Origin: Paenibacillus_S sp043945595
GTDB lineage: Bacteria; Bacillota; Bacilli; Paenibacillales; NBRC-103111
Direction of reading: 5' to 3'
Assembly (NCBI RefSeq): GCF_043945595.1
Contig: NZ_JBIFNP010000001.1
Coordinates: 3,658,001 to 3,722,000 of the forward strand
DNA: 64,000 bases
The notes beneath the pieces were generated by a model. That model worked only from the letters and a program-made list of their open reading frames with translations, did no database searches and was not told where the DNA came from. This document shows, piece by piece, positions 1 to 9,533 of the stretch (the first letter of the stretch is position 1; each line of letters starts with the position of its first letter). A program made the position numbers and the translations under genes.

Positions 1-863
1 AAGGCGGCAAGCAGAGCAACCGATGGCTTTCCACGCTCAGAGAATGGTCCTCGCTCGGCGGCAGCGGCTTGAACGGCAACTCTCCCGTCAGCCTCGCAAC
101 CAAACAACCGACGTACGATTCCCAGGCCGTGCTGGACGTATTCGGATTGTTCAAGGGCTTGGCCAAGGACGGCAGCTTTCATCCCAAGACCATGAGTATC
201 TCCGCGCCCGAAGCGCGCGCATTGTTCGCACAGGATCAGGCCGGCTTTATTATTCAGGGAGCTTGGAACGTAGGCGTATGGAATAAAGATAATCCCAAGC
301 TGGAATACGGCGTCATGGCTCCTCCACTGCCGGAAAGCGGGCGCAAAGGCTCCATACCGGTGACGAGCAGCGGCGCCTGGATCGGACTGTCCGCCAATTC
401 CAAGCATCCGAAGGAAGCGGCGCTCTATTTGAAGGAATTTTATGGGGGCGACTTCTTCCAGCCGAAGCGGGTCGAATCCGGCGATTCCTTTTCCGTGGTC
501 AAAGGCGTTAACGAGAAATACGCCAAAGCCCCCCAGTTGAAGGCTTATTACGATATCGTTCAGAATTACGGCCGCATGATTCCCGATCCAAGCGTAAGAA
601 ACCCGGATACCGCAGCGGTTTTCTCGGAATTTAAAGATGTCCATCCCGATGCCGGTGAAATCTTATCCGCCGTCGTTGCAGGGGCCATGAAGGATGAGAA
701 GGAAGCGCTGGCCCAATATTCCAAGCAGCTTGGCACAGCCTGGAACAGCGCGGTCGAAGCCGCCAAAGGCAAAGGAGCCAAGGTGTCCGGCGCCGATTTT
801 GAGTTCCCGAACTGGGATCCGATGAAGAATTACACCTCGGAGGATTACAAAGCGCTGAAGTAA
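1..863 (+). CDS. Sugar ABC transporter substrate-binding protein, 3' part
   Basis: The frame is open from base 3 and no start lies in the window, so this is the C-terminal ~286 residues of an extracellular solute-binding protein (family 1). The part present shows the second lobe: a segment reading FIIQGAWNVG, the APPLPESG stretch, a SSGAWIGLSANSKHP segment typical of the hinge/ligand face, and a helical C-terminus. It would be a lipoprotein outside the membrane that hands an oligosaccharide to the two permeases that follow 25 bases later. The substrate is unknown; the adjacent sulfatase suggests a sulfated sugar (inference). The signal peptide and lipobox are outside the window. Confidence 0.9.
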   Translation, partial: GGKQSNRWLSTLREWSSLGGSGLNGNSPVSLATKQPTYDSQAVLDVFGLFKGLAKDGSFHPKTMSISAPEARALFAQDQAGFIIQGAWNVGVWNKDNPKLEYGVMAPPLPESGRKGSIPVTSSGAWIGLSANSKHPKEAALYLKEFYGGDFFQPKRVESGDSFSVVKGVNEKYAKAPQLKAYYDIVQNYGRMIPDPSVRNPDTAAVFSEFKDVHPDAGEILSAVVAGAMKDEKEALAQYSKQLGTAWNSAVEAAKGKGAKVSGADFEFPNWDPMKNYTSEDYKALK

Positions 864-888
864 CCGCGCCGAGTCAGGAGGGAAAGCT

Positions 889-1857
889 ATGGAGAATGCC
901 GTTTTAACGCAGGAACCGGGCACAGCCGCTGCGGGGACGAGGAAGAAGCGCCTCCGCTCGGTCCAAGGCTGGTGCTGGCTGTTTATCGCGCCGAACCTGA
1001 TCTTTTACGCGATGTTCCAGGGGTGGCCGATTGTTATTAACTGGTACTATGCGCTGCATGACTGGTTCGGCCTAAGCTCGGACATCCAATACGTCGGATT
1101 GCAAAATTTTAAAGATATCATACACGATATGTATTTCTGGAAGGCCTACGCCAACAGCTTCAAGTTTATGCTCGGCTCGGTTCCCCTGCTCCTGCTGCTG
1201 GCCTTATTCATTGCGCTCGTGCTGAACAATCCGAAGCTGAGAGGAGCAACCGTCTACCGGACGCTGTATTTTATTCCGGTCGTCACAACCGCCTCGATCG
1301 TCGGAATTATTATGGTCTACATCTGGGGCTCCGACGGTGCCGTCAACTTCCTGCTGACCTCCGCCGGCATCCTGAAGACCCCCGTCAATTGGCTGGGTGA
1401 CGCAAACTGGGCGATGTTTACCGTCATCATCATCTACGTATGGAAAAACCTCGGGATGAACATGATCTACTGGCTCGCCGGACTGCAGACCGTCCCCCGG
1501 GAGCTGTACGAAGCGGCCCGAGTCGACGGCGCCAACAGCCTGCGTACCTTTATCTACATTACTGTTCCGCAGATCGCGCCGATCGGGCTGGTCATCCTGC
1601 TGCTCAACATTGCCGGGTCGCTGAAAGTGTTCGATTTGATCAAGACGATGACGGAAGGCGGTCCGTTCTATGCCACAGATGTCGTCTCTACCTATATTTA
1701 CAGGTACGCGTTCTCAAGTGAAATGGGTCTGCCCCGGATGGGCTACGCTTCGGCAGCCGGCATCTTCTTCGCCTTCACCATCGTCCTGATAGCTATTCTT
1801 CAGGCATGGATCAACGGCAGAATCAATAAATCAGGCAAAGGAGGGCGAATCTCATGA
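889..1857 (+). CDS. Sugar ABC transporter permease (MalF/UgpA type)
   Basis: 322-aa integral membrane protein of the CUT1 sugar-importer permease family. A short cytoplasmic tail is followed by about six transmembrane helices. The EAA loop is visible near residues 205-225 (ELYEAARVDGANSLRTF), the site that docks the ATPase. The start ATG follows a good GGAGG. The stop overlaps the next permease start by 4 bases (ATGA), so the two are translationally coupled. No ATP-binding subunit is encoded nearby; in this group such importers usually share an MsmX-like ATPase encoded elsewhere (family knowledge). Confidence 0.93.
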   Translation: MENAVLTQEPGTAAAGTRKKRLRSVQGWCWLFIAPNLIFYAMFQGWPIVINWYYALHDWFGLSSDIQYVGLQNFKDIIHDMYFWKAYANSFKFMLGSVPLLLLLALFIALVLNNPKLRGATVYRTLYFIPVVTTASIVGIIMVYIWGSDGAVNFLLTSAGILKTPVNWLGDANWAMFTVIIIYVWKNLGMNMIYWLAGLQTVPRELYEAARVDGANSLRTFIYITVPQIAPIGLVILLLNIAGSLKVFDLIKTMTEGGPFYATDVVSTYIYRYAFSSEMGLPRMGYASAAGIFFAFTIVLIAILQAWINGRINKSGKGGRIS

Positions 1858-2714
1858 GCACCGTTCGGGTGAAATCGTTCGGAAGCCGAGCCAAGTCGAT
1901 TCCCGGCATGCTGCTTCACGTTCTGCTTATAGCCATTGCATTCATATGGATCTACCCGTTTCTATGGATGATCTCGGCCTCCTTCAAGAACCAGGATGAA
2001 TTTTTCTCCAAGGGGCTCAGCCTGATCCCTTCTTCGCTGGACTTCTCCAATTTTGCGAGGGCATGGGACGCAGGACATTTTGACCGTTATTTTCTAAACT
2101 CCATCGTCATTACTACTGCGGTTATTATCATCGTGCTGTTTATTACGTCCACGTGCGGCTATGCGCTCGGCCGGTATGCGTTTAAAGGAAAGCGGCTCGT
2201 CGTAACGGTGCTGGCCGCCAGCATGTTCGTTCCGCTCGAGTTCTCCATTATTCCGATCTTCGAGCTGATCAAGCGGCTGGGGCTGATGAACTCGCTCAGC
2301 GGTATCATTCTGGCGGAATCGGGAGGCGGACATATCGTCTTCGTCCTCCTGTTCGCCGGCTTTTTCCGCCAGGTGCCGAAGGAGCTGGAGGAAGCGGCGA
2401 TTATGGACGGCTGCGGCTTTCTGAGAACGTTCATTCATATTATGCTCCCCTTGTCCAAGCCGATTGTCGGCAGCGCGGTCATCATGCAGTTCATTTGGAC
2501 GTGGAATTCCTTCCTGCTCCCTCTCGTGTTGACGCTCAGCAATCCGGATCTGCGCACCCTGGCGGTCGGCTTGTACGCTCTTCGCGGTGAAAATATCGTG
2601 GACTGGACCGGCATTGCGGCGGGAGGAACGATCGCGCTTGTCCCTATTATTGTCGTCTTCCTGCTGCTGCAGCGCTACTTCGTCGACGGAATGGCCGGAG
2701 CGGTAAAAGGTTAG
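1854..2714 (+). CDS. Sugar ABC transporter permease (MalG/UgpE type)
   Basis: 286-aa partner permease with six predicted membrane helices. The EAA motif reads ELEEAAIMDGCGFLRTF, and the protein ends in a VDGMAGAVKG-type tail typical of MalG-like CUT1 permeases. Its start overlaps the upstream permease stop. It forms the heterodimeric channel with that protein. A sulfatase gene follows after 60 bases in the same direction, so binding protein, permeases and sulfatase probably form one transcript. Confidence 0.93.
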   Translation: MSTVRVKSFGSRAKSIPGMLLHVLLIAIAFIWIYPFLWMISASFKNQDEFFSKGLSLIPSSLDFSNFARAWDAGHFDRYFLNSIVITTAVIIIVLFITSTCGYALGRYAFKGKRLVVTVLAASMFVPLEFSIIPIFELIKRLGLMNSLSGIILAESGGGHIVFVLLFAGFFRQVPKELEEAAIMDGCGFLRTFIHIMLPLSKPIVGSAVIMQFIWTWNSFLLPLVLTLSNPDLRTLAVGLYALRGENIVDWTGIAAGGTIALVPIIVVFLLLQRYFVDGMAGAVKG

Positions 2715-2774
2715 CCGCCTATCGGAGTGCTGCATCATTAAACAATAAACTAAACCGCCAAAGGAGAATGCTGC

Positions 2775-4250
2775 ATGAAATCAAATAAAACAAGAGTGCT
2801 GCTGCTGGATCTGGACTCCACCCGGCCGGATCATCTGGGCTGCTACGGCTATCACCGGAACACCTCCCCGAACATTGACGCTATCGCCAAGGAAGGCGTC
2901 CGCTTTACGAATTATTACACGTCCGACGCTCCGTGCTTTCCTTCCCGCACGGCGCTGATGACGGGCCGTTTCGGCATTCATAACGGCGTAGTCGGCCACG
3001 GCGGCACCGCCGCCGATGTTCGCCACGATGGCAGCGAGCGCGCTTTCCGCGACCGGCTGAACAAAGAGTGTCTTCCAGGGATTTTCCGCGCTGCCGGGAT
3101 GAAGACCGCGCTGATCAGCCCTTTTGCAGAACGTCATTCTTCCTGGACGTTCTACGCAGGCTTCAACGAAATGCACAACACCGGCAAAGGCGGGATGGAA
3201 TACGCCGAGGAAGTGACGCCGGTCGCGCTGCAGTGGATTCGCCAGCATGCGCAGGAGGATAACTGGTTCTTGTATATCAACTACTGGGATCCGCACACGC
3301 CTTACCGGACACCCGCGGATTTCCCCAACCCGTTCGAGCAGGAGCCCCTTCCGGAGTGGATTACGGATGAAGTGCTGGAGGCGCATAAGCAGAAAATCGG
3401 GCCGCACAGCGCGAGCGAAATTAATATGTACGACAACCGCACCCTGCCGCAATACCCCCGCCATCCCGGAGAGATTACCGACCGGCAAAGCTTGCGGCAG
3501 ATGATCGACGGCTACGATATGGGTATCCGTTATATGGATGAGCATATCGGCCGGTTGTTCCAGGAGCTGAAGGCTCAAGGCGTCATGGACGATCTGATTG
3601 TCATCATTACCGCCGACCACGGCGAAAATATGGGCGAGCTCGGCATCTACGGAGAGCATGCGACGGCGGATCAAGGCACCTGCCGCATTCCGATGATAAT
3701 CCGCTGGCCTGGACTCCAGCAGAACCATGTGGACCACGGTCTGCATTACCACTTGGATTTGGGTCCAACCTTGGCGGAGCTGCTCGGCTCCCCCGCTTAC
3801 CCGAGCTGGGACGGGCAAAGCTACGCGCCGGCTCTGCAAACCGGCGCCGATTGCGGCAGAGACTACCTGGTCATTTCGCAATGCGCGCATGTGTGCCAGC
3901 GCAGCGTCCGGTTCGGCGATTGGCTCTATGTCCGGTCATATCATGACGGCTACCATTTGTTCGATAAAGAGATGCTGTTCAATCTTCGGCAGGACCCTTA
4001 TGAGCAGCATAACCTCGCAGCCGAGGAACGCGGCGTCTGCAAGGATGCGGTCTATTATTTAAATGAATGGCACGATGAGATGATGCAGTCCATGCCTTTC
4101 GACGTCGATCCGCTGTGGACGGTGATCAAAGAAGGTGGGCCGTTCCATGCCAAAGGCTTCCTGAAGGACTATGTAAAGCGGCTCGAGGAAACAGGGCGAG
4201 ACTACGGCATCGAAGAGCTGAAGAAGCGGCATCCGAGAGAATTTGCATGA
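2775..4250 (+). CDS. Sulfatase, FGly (CxPxR) type
   Basis: 491-aa sulfatase of the alkaline-phosphatase superfamily. The N-terminal metal site is in LDLDSTRPDHLGCYG (from residue 11). The catalytic motif C54-F-P-S-R58 is the canonical CxPxR in which Cys is converted to formylglycine. A second metal-site motif DHGE lies at residues 281-284. No signal peptide is seen, so it is probably cytoplasmic and acts on imported material. The start is ATG after AAAGGAG. Together with the transporter just upstream, the likely role is desulfation of an imported sulfated sugar. No dedicated sulfatase-maturing enzyme is in the window. Confidence 0.9.
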   Translation: MKSNKTRVLLLDLDSTRPDHLGCYGYHRNTSPNIDAIAKEGVRFTNYYTSDAPCFPSRTALMTGRFGIHNGVVGHGGTAADVRHDGSERAFRDRLNKECLPGIFRAAGMKTALISPFAERHSSWTFYAGFNEMHNTGKGGMEYAEEVTPVALQWIRQHAQEDNWFLYINYWDPHTPYRTPADFPNPFEQEPLPEWITDEVLEAHKQKIGPHSASEINMYDNRTLPQYPRHPGEITDRQSLRQMIDGYDMGIRYMDEHIGRLFQELKAQGVMDDLIVIITADHGENMGELGIYGEHATADQGTCRIPMIIRWPGLQQNHVDHGLHYHLDLGPTLAELLGSPAYPSWDGQSYAPALQTGADCGRDYLVISQCAHVCQRSVRFGDWLYVRSYHDGYHLFDKEMLFNLRQDPYEQHNLAAEERGVCKDAVYYLNEWHDEMMQSMPFDVDPLWTVIKEGGPFHAKGFLKDYVKRLEETGRDYGIEELKKRHPREFA

Positions 4251-4330
4251 CCTAATTTGTTTAAATTCCTTCATTATCGAAATAATAGGCAGGTATGACC
4301 ATACCGATATAAACGGAAGGAAGATGCTTT

Positions 4331-4507
4331 GTGACCGAGTCCAAGCCTAAGGGCTTCGTCCAATTTCGCGAGCCTGCCGCCAAGCTTACAGCCGATCTCC
4401 CCGGTGACGAAGAGATGCGGGAGCATCTTGAGGAAACTATGCAGAATGACGGTTATCCCGGCGGCTGCGCAGTCATCAGTACCGATCGGCAGGACAATGC
4501 CGAATAG
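4331..4507 (+). CDS. Small hypothetical protein, 58 aa
   Basis: GTG start with GGAAGGAAG about 8 bases upstream; 58 residues, acidic, with two Pro-Gly turns (DLPGDE, YPGG) and a single Cys near the end. I recognise no family. It follows the sulfatase by 80 bases in the same direction and is followed 20 bases later by a strong terminator, so it may be the last gene of the transport/sulfatase operon. A short palindrome GGTATGACCATACC (4292-4305) sits just before it. Coding status rests on the ribosome site, the terminator and the length only. Confidence 0.5.
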   Translation: MTESKPKGFVQFREPAAKLTADLPGDEEMREHLEETMQNDGYPGGCAVISTDRQDNAE

Positions 4508-4527
4508 CTGACGCGAAGGCGATGCAA

Positions 4528-4567
4528 AGAGGACGCTCTCTCGATAAGAGGAGCATCCTCTTTTTTT
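4528..4567 (+). terminator. Intrinsic terminator of the first sulfatase operon
   Basis: An 11-bp stem (AGAGGACGCTC with GAGCATCCTCT, one mismatch) closes a 12-base loop and is followed by seven T on the + strand. It lies just after the 58-aa ORF and before the convergent EamA gene. Confidence 0.85.
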
Positions 4568-4620
4568 GCTTCAACACGGTTTCTCTTTCTCTGCCCCGGA
4601 GAGGCGAATCGCGCCCTGCT

Positions 4621-5517
4621 TTATCTCTCCGCTGCAGCCGACGGCCTCTGCATTTGGAGCCTGCCTGCCTTCTTCCCTTCCCAATTGACAAGGAAAATGC
4701 CTGCGCATATCAGGATGCCTCCCACACCCACATACCATTGCACCTGCTCCCCCAGCAGAAGCCAGCTGGACAGTACCCCGAAGAACGGGGCGAGGAATAA
4801 GAAAGAGCTGGTTTTCGCCGGGTCGCCATGATGAAGCAGATAAAACCAGATCGTAAACTGAATAATGGAGCACACAACCGCCAGAATCAGTATGATGGTT
4901 ATGGATTCCGCCGTAATGACCCAATACGGTTTCTCCGCCGCAGCGCTCAGAACCAGCAGGGCAATCCCTCCGGCCAGCATCTGGTAGGCCGCCAGCACCG
5001 TTCTGTCAAAGGCGAAGCCCCACCGCTTGATCAGCAGCGTTGCAGCGGCGAAGCAGACCGCCCCGGCGAAGCAAATGAACGTTCCCGGCTGAAGCCTTAG
5101 ATGGAAGCCGAACGTAAAAACGACGCCGATAAAGCCTACAATGACGCCAAGCCATTGGCTGCGGCGGTATGCCGCTCCGGTCAGCAGCGTCCCAAGCACG
5201 ATAACAAGCAGGGGATTCATAAACGTAATGATCGCAGACTCGCTGGAGGTAATCCAGCGCATGCTGTAATACACACAGCCCATCACTCCGGCCGACTGAA
5301 ACAAGCCGATCACGGCCGCCTGCCCCCACTGCTTCCCTCCCCGTGGTCTCGGTCTTTTTGCCGTCATGACCGCGAGCAGACCGCCCGCCAGAATATAGCG
5401 GATGCCCATTAGCAGGAAGGGCGGCGCGTACTGCAGTCCGAGCTTCCCGACGGGGAATGCGATCCCCATAATAAAAGTAGTAATCAAGATTAAAGCTGCA
5501 TACTTGAAGGTATTCAT
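4621..5517 (-). CDS. DMT-superfamily (EamA) transporter
   Basis: 298-aa inner-membrane protein with about ten hydrophobic helices in two EamA repeats (roughly residues 5-135 and 150-285). Such proteins are drug/metabolite exporters or permeases; the substrate cannot be told from sequence. ATG start follows GGAGGAATAGAGAG. It is divergent from a LysR-type gene with a 152-base shared promoter region, which strongly suggests regulation by that protein. The C-terminus is basic and ends shortly before the terminator of the opposite operon. Confidence 0.9.
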   Translation of the reverse strand: MNTFKYAALILITTFIMGIAFPVGKLGLQYAPPFLLMGIRYILAGGLLAVMTAKRPRPRGGKQWGQAAVIGLFQSAGVMGCVYYSMRWITSSESAIITFMNPLLVIVLGTLLTGAAYRRSQWLGVIVGFIGVVFTFGFHLRLQPGTFICFAGAVCFAAATLLIKRWGFAFDRTVLAAYQMLAGGIALLVLSAAAEKPYWVITAESITIILILAVVCSIIQFTIWFYLLHHGDPAKTSSFLFLAPFFGVLSSWLLLGEQVQWYVGVGGILICAGIFLVNWEGKKAGRLQMQRPSAAAER

Positions 5518-5603
5518 CTCTCTATTCCTCCACTCTCTTTGTTGATGCTCTTATTGTAGTGGAGGTTTGGTTTTATGTATAATGATTATAAATGATACTT
5601 TCA

Positions 5604-5618
5604 ATCATCCAAAATGAT
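5604..5618. promoter_or_regulatory. Candidate LysR box (T-N11-A)
   Basis: Perfect inverted repeat ATCAT-CCAAA-ATGAT in the intergenic region between the divergent EamA and LysR genes, matching the ATC-N9-GAT form of LysR-family operators. It lies 52 bases upstream of the chosen lysR start. Assignment to this regulator is inferred from position. Confidence 0.4.
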
Positions 5619-5669
5619 ATCAAGCTTTTGCGGCTTGCATCGCTTGTCCGCTCCAAGGAGGTATATCGT

Positions 5670-6560
5670 ATGGAAAGCTCCGATCTGCGCGTATTTCAAG
5701 CCGTTGCCCGGGAAGGCTCGATTACGAGAGCCGCTTCCCGGCTCGGCTATGTTCAATCCAATGTCACCGCCCGCATTCAGCAGCTGGAGTCGGAGCTCGG
5801 CACGGTGCTGTTCTACCGCCACAACCGCGGTATGACTCTCTCCTCCAGCGGCAAGACGCTGCTGGCCTATGCGGATAAAATCGTCGGCCTGCTGGATGAG
5901 GCCACCCTTGCCGTCTCAAGTGCCAGCGAACCCCGAGGGCCCCTGACCATCGGCTCGACACAGACCTGCGCGGCGGTCCGGCTGCCCAAGCTGCTGGCTT
6001 CCTATTACAGCAGGCATCCCGAGGTGCATCTTTCCCTGCTCACCGGACATTCGCAGGAATTAATGGAAAAGGTGCTGCAATACGAGCTCGACGGAGCCTT
6101 CATCGGCTGCCCCTGCGATCATCCCGAGCTGCAGTCCGTCACAGCTTTCAGGGAAGAGCTGATGCTCATCTCGGCCGCGTCTGTCCATCGTCTTGAGGAG
6201 GCGCTGACCAAGCCGATTCTTGTTTTCAGCACCGGCTGCTCTTATAGGGAAATTTTGCAGCGGTGGATGCTGTCCAGCGGCCTGACGCATTCCCTGGTGA
6301 TGGAGTTCGGCACGCTGGAGGCCATCATCGGCGGCGTCTCCGCAGGCCTCGGCGTCTCCCTGATGCCGAAGGCGGTCATTCAAAAGCATGAAGCCGAAGG
6401 CTCCTTGCATGCGCATGTCATTCCCGAGCCGTTCCGTTATATGAATACGGAGTTCGTTACACGCAAAGGTTCTTTTCAAAGCAGCGCTCTGCAGGCATTT
6501 ATTCAGACGCTTCCTCATTTGGACAGCACTAAACAAGCGCCTCTTCCGTCCAATCTGTAA
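5670..6560 (+). CDS. LysR-family transcriptional regulator
   Basis: 296-aa regulator: N-terminal winged HTH (residues ~4-62, with AASRLGYVQSNVTARIQQLE as recognition region) and a periplasmic-binding-like effector domain (~90-285). ATG 5670 is chosen because AAGGAGG sits 8 bases upstream; an in-frame ATG at 5592 has no ribosome site and would run through the putative operator. Divergent from the EamA transporter, which is its most likely target. The effector is unknown. Confidence 0.9.
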   Translation: MESSDLRVFQAVAREGSITRAASRLGYVQSNVTARIQQLESELGTVLFYRHNRGMTLSSSGKTLLAYADKIVGLLDEATLAVSSASEPRGPLTIGSTQTCAAVRLPKLLASYYSRHPEVHLSLLTGHSQELMEKVLQYELDGAFIGCPCDHPELQSVTAFREELMLISAASVHRLEEALTKPILVFSTGCSYREILQRWMLSSGLTHSLVMEFGTLEAIIGGVSAGLGVSLMPKAVIQKHEAEGSLHAHVIPEPFRYMNTEFVTRKGSFQSSALQAFIQTLPHLDSTKQAPLPSNL

Positions 6561-6606
6561 GGAAGTCAGCAGTCAACAGTCTGCACTCCTGTCCAAACGG
6601 TTCCAT

Positions 6607-6652
6607 GAAAAAACGCCTCCAGCGCCACTGATTTCGTGGTTTTGGAGGCGTC
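6607..6652 (-). terminator. Terminator of the MFS/MarR transcript
   Basis: Stem ACGCCTCCA/TGGAGGCGT with an extra inner stem (CCAC/GTGG), followed on the - strand by a run of six T. It lies 70 bases beyond the MFS stop codon. Confidence 0.8.
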
Positions 6653-6721
6653 TTGTGCTTCCTTGCGGGCGAGGGCTGACTCCATCGCTGTTTCCTAGTT
6701 GGATCAGCCTATCAGTCCGGG

Positions 6722-7945
6722 TCAAGATACGCTTGGGGACTGCGGCTGCGCAGCCTTCGGCGTCCGCTTCGAGGTTATAAAATGCACCGAAATAAACACA
6801 ATAAGGAAAGCAAGCATAAAGCCTGCGGAGAAGCGGTACATCACGGCATAGCCGGTCACCGAGGAAATGGCTCCGAGGATCATTGCGCCCAGCGCAACGC
6901 CAAGATCCGTCGAGTTATAGAACATGCTGTTAGCCATACTGTGCTGCTCCTTAGGAGACGATCGAAGCATCCAGGCCTGAATCGTGGGCTGGATGGCCCC
7001 GAAGCCAAGTCCGTACAGCAGCGCCGAAACAATCAGAAGCGGAAGCGACACTGCAAAAGAAAGCACGACCATGCTGGCGACTACGCAGACAGCGGCAGGA
7101 ATCAGCACGGAGGCATGGCCCCGCTGATCGAATACGCGGCCCGAAATCGGCCGGATGATGATAATGGTGATCGCATTAAACAGGAAGAACAGTCCGACCT
7201 GCTCCAGATGAACCGATTGGCCGAACAAAGCGATAAAGCTGAGCAGTCCGCTATAGGTAATCGACAGCAGCACATTCAGCAATGCCGGGAATACCAGCTT
7301 GACGTTAAAGCGCTGCTTGCCCCCGGAGGCTGCGGCCGAGACTCCCGCCTGCGCTTGCAGCGGCCGGGGCGGAATTGAGCGCGACAAAATCAGAATCGGA
7401 AAAATCAGGAGCGCCGTAATCGTTCCGGTCACAGCCAAAGTATTGAAGCCGTGCTGCTTCATCATATTCAAGCCGATCATCGGGCCGATAGACATGGCCA
7501 GACTGGTAGAAAGACCGAAATAACCGATGCCTTCTCCCATACGTCTGCCGGGAATAATCTGCGAAACGAGCGTCGGAATCAAGGTGCTTCCCATCCCGAA
7601 CCCGATCCCGTAGCCAACCCTCATGGCCAGCAGCGAACCGATCGAGCTTGCCCATATATAGAACAAGGTCATGAGCGCGGCAAGTGCCAGGCCTATGAAC
7701 AAAAGCACGTCGCGATGAACCTTCCGGATCAGCGCGGCTGTTAAAAACCGGGTCGCAATAGCGGACAAAGCGAACACGCTTGTCACCAGGCTCACGGTTA
7801 AGTCGCCCGCATGAAACATCCCTTTTACATAGGCGGGAAAGGAAGACAGCAGCATCTGCAAATTCAAAAACAATAAAAAAGAACCGATCGTCAAACAAAT
7901 AAACGATTTCGTCCAAAGCTTCGCCGGTTGATCTACATTCGTCAT
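6722..7945 (-). CDS. MFS transporter
   Basis: 407-aa major-facilitator protein with 12 predicted membrane helices. The loop 2-3 motif is weak, as in the YfcJ/NreB-like set of exporters, and the middle loop (~residues 190-215) is basic. ATG start follows AGGACGAAG. It lies 11 bases downstream of a MarR-type gene in the same direction, the usual layout for a drug or metabolite efflux pump under MarR control. Substrate unknown. Confidence 0.9.
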   Translation of the reverse strand: MTNVDQPAKLWTKSFICLTIGSFLLFLNLQMLLSSFPAYVKGMFHAGDLTVSLVTSVFALSAIATRFLTAALIRKVHRDVLLFIGLALAALMTLFYIWASSIGSLLAMRVGYGIGFGMGSTLIPTLVSQIIPGRRMGEGIGYFGLSTSLAMSIGPMIGLNMMKQHGFNTLAVTGTITALLIFPILILSRSIPPRPLQAQAGVSAAASGGKQRFNVKLVFPALLNVLLSITYSGLLSFIALFGQSVHLEQVGLFFLFNAITIIIIRPISGRVFDQRGHASVLIPAAVCVVASMVVLSFAVSLPLLIVSALLYGLGFGAIQPTIQAWMLRSSPKEQHSMANSMFYNSTDLGVALGAMILGAISSVTGYAVMYRFSAGFMLAFLIVFISVHFITSKRTPKAAQPQSPSVS

Positions 7946-7956
7946 ATTTCTTCGTC

Positions 7957-8407
7957 CTACTCTCTATCCGTTAATTCGCCGACGCGGGTATTGATTCGGG
8001 CAAGGAGCTTCATGAAAAGCTCATATTCCTCCGCGCTCATGCATTGCTTGATGTCCTGGATCAGCTGCTTCTCGATCGGCAGCGTCACATCAATCAAATC
8101 CTTTCCTTTCTCGGTAATAAACACGAGAAAAGAACGCCGGTCCGCTTCGCCCGCCTTCCGGTACACATACCCTTTCCCCTCCAGCTGATCGAGGATACGG
8201 GTCGTCGTCGGCCGGTTACCCGGACCGCTCGGCCAGCTCCTTCTGGATGAGACCGTCCTCTCTGCATACCTGGTACAGCACTGACCACTGCTCAGGGGTG
8301 ATCTCGTGCTCCCTTAACCGGGTATGAAGCACGTTCGACAGCTTGCGGTACGTCACGCCCATTTGAAAACCAATGGAAAGCTCCAGCCCATTGTCCATTG
8401 TTTTCAT
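7957..8407 (-). pseudogene. MarR-family regulator, frameshifted
   Basis: Two reading frames together give one ~150-aa MarR protein. The N-terminal 63 residues end in LAERSG followed by TAA (near 8216). The protein resumes one frame over as NRPTTTRILDQLEGKGYVYR, the recognition helix and wing, and runs to the stop at 7957. By alignment length with E. coli MarR, two bases are missing near 8215 and the junction should read ERSGxNRP. The break is inside the DNA-binding domain, so if real the regulator is dead. It precedes the MFS gene by 11 bases and probably repressed it. Confidence 0.75.
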
Positions 8408-8555
8408 AAGTCACCTTTCCTTTCCGCCCAAATGATTGCTACAACAACTATAATGAATGCAATTAAAAATGTCAACCGGAGCCTACGGATGCTTACAACC
8501 GATTGGCCGCATTTTTTTGCGGATTTTTCACATGTTTTCAAGCTTTTTTATACAA

Positions 8556-8580
8556 GAAAAAACACGCCGGCGAGGCGTGC
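8556..8580 (-). terminator. Terminator after the SDR gene
   Basis: Stem CACGCC/GGCGTG followed on the - strand by TTTTTTCTT, 72 bases past the SDR stop codon. No gene is seen in the rest of the 8408-8651 interval. Confidence 0.65.
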
Positions 8581-8651
8581 CCAAATTGTAATATCGTGTC
8601 CGCTATATAAACAAGGAGTCAAACAAGCCCGAGGATTTCCCCCTGAAGCTC

Positions 8652-9394
8652 TTACATCGTCTGTCCGCTGTCAATCGTCAGCACTTGACCGGTTAAGGCT
8701 TTCTGCTCCAGCGCCGCGCAAATCATCTCCGCTATATCCTCCGGCGTAGAAACGCGCTGCAGAGGCAAGTGCCCGGCCAGCCGGTGCATCTGCTCCTCCC
8801 GGCCATCCCACCAGCGGGTTGCGACGGCGCCCGGCGCCACGCAGCTGACGCGAATGTGCGGGGCGAGCGCACGCGCCAGCGATTTGGTCAAGCCGTGCAC
8901 CGCGGCTTTGGACACCGCATACGGCATCGAGGAGCCCAATCCGGTGATCCCGGCAATGCTGCCGACATTCACAATGGCCCCTTCACCTGCGGCTTTCATC
9001 CATGGGGCTGCGGCGCGAGCGCAGTAAAACATGCCTTTGACGTTCACCGCATACAGCTCATCCCATATCGCTTCCTCGGCTCCTTCCAGATCGTCCAGCG
9101 GCAGATGGCGCGTAATGCTGGCGTTATTCACCAGCCAATCGATCGTGCCGAATTGCTTCGCTACCCGGTCCGCCATCTCCCTGGACCTTCCCGGTCCTGC
9201 GACACGTCCGCCCGGACGGTCATCGCTTGACCGCCCCGGCTTCGGATCAGCTCCGCCGTCTCTTCCGCTTCTGTACGGGAACGCGAGTAGTTCACCGCGA
9301 CGGCGGCCCCTCTTCGAGCCAGCTCCAAGCATACGGCCCTCCCGATCCCCGTTCCTCCTCCTGTAACCAACGCCGCTTTCACCTGATTGTTCAT
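8652..9394 (-). pseudogene. SDR-family oxidoreductase, frameshifted
   Basis: Together the two frames encode a ~247-aa short-chain dehydrogenase of classical type. The nucleotide-binding TGGGTGIG is near residue 11, NNAS replaces NNAG, catalytic Ser is in GSIAG, and the Tyr-Lys pair is in YAVSK. The first frame runs to DVSQDREG and then off-frame near 9190; the rest resumes as REMADRVAKQFG. One base appears to be missing there. ATG start at 9394. Divergent from a LysR-type gene that probably controls it. Substrate unknown. Confidence 0.75.
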
Positions 9395-9490
9395 ACTCCG
9401 CTTCTCCTCTCCTTATTCGTGTTCTGCTTGCCTGTTTTTAGTTTAATCCGTACAATTCATTTTGTATAATTGAATTAATGAATCGATATA

Positions 9491-9505
9491 TTCAATTTTT
9501 TTGAA
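9491..9505. promoter_or_regulatory. Candidate LysR box between SDR and LysR genes
   Basis: TTCAA-TTTTT-TTGAA inverted repeat (T-N11-A form) lies 28 bases before the lysR start, in AT-rich sequence that also holds TATAAT-like hexamers facing both ways. The AT-richness weakens the case. Confidence 0.3.
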
Positions 9506-9533
9506 CTGATAATATGAAGGGAAAAGACCCCCT

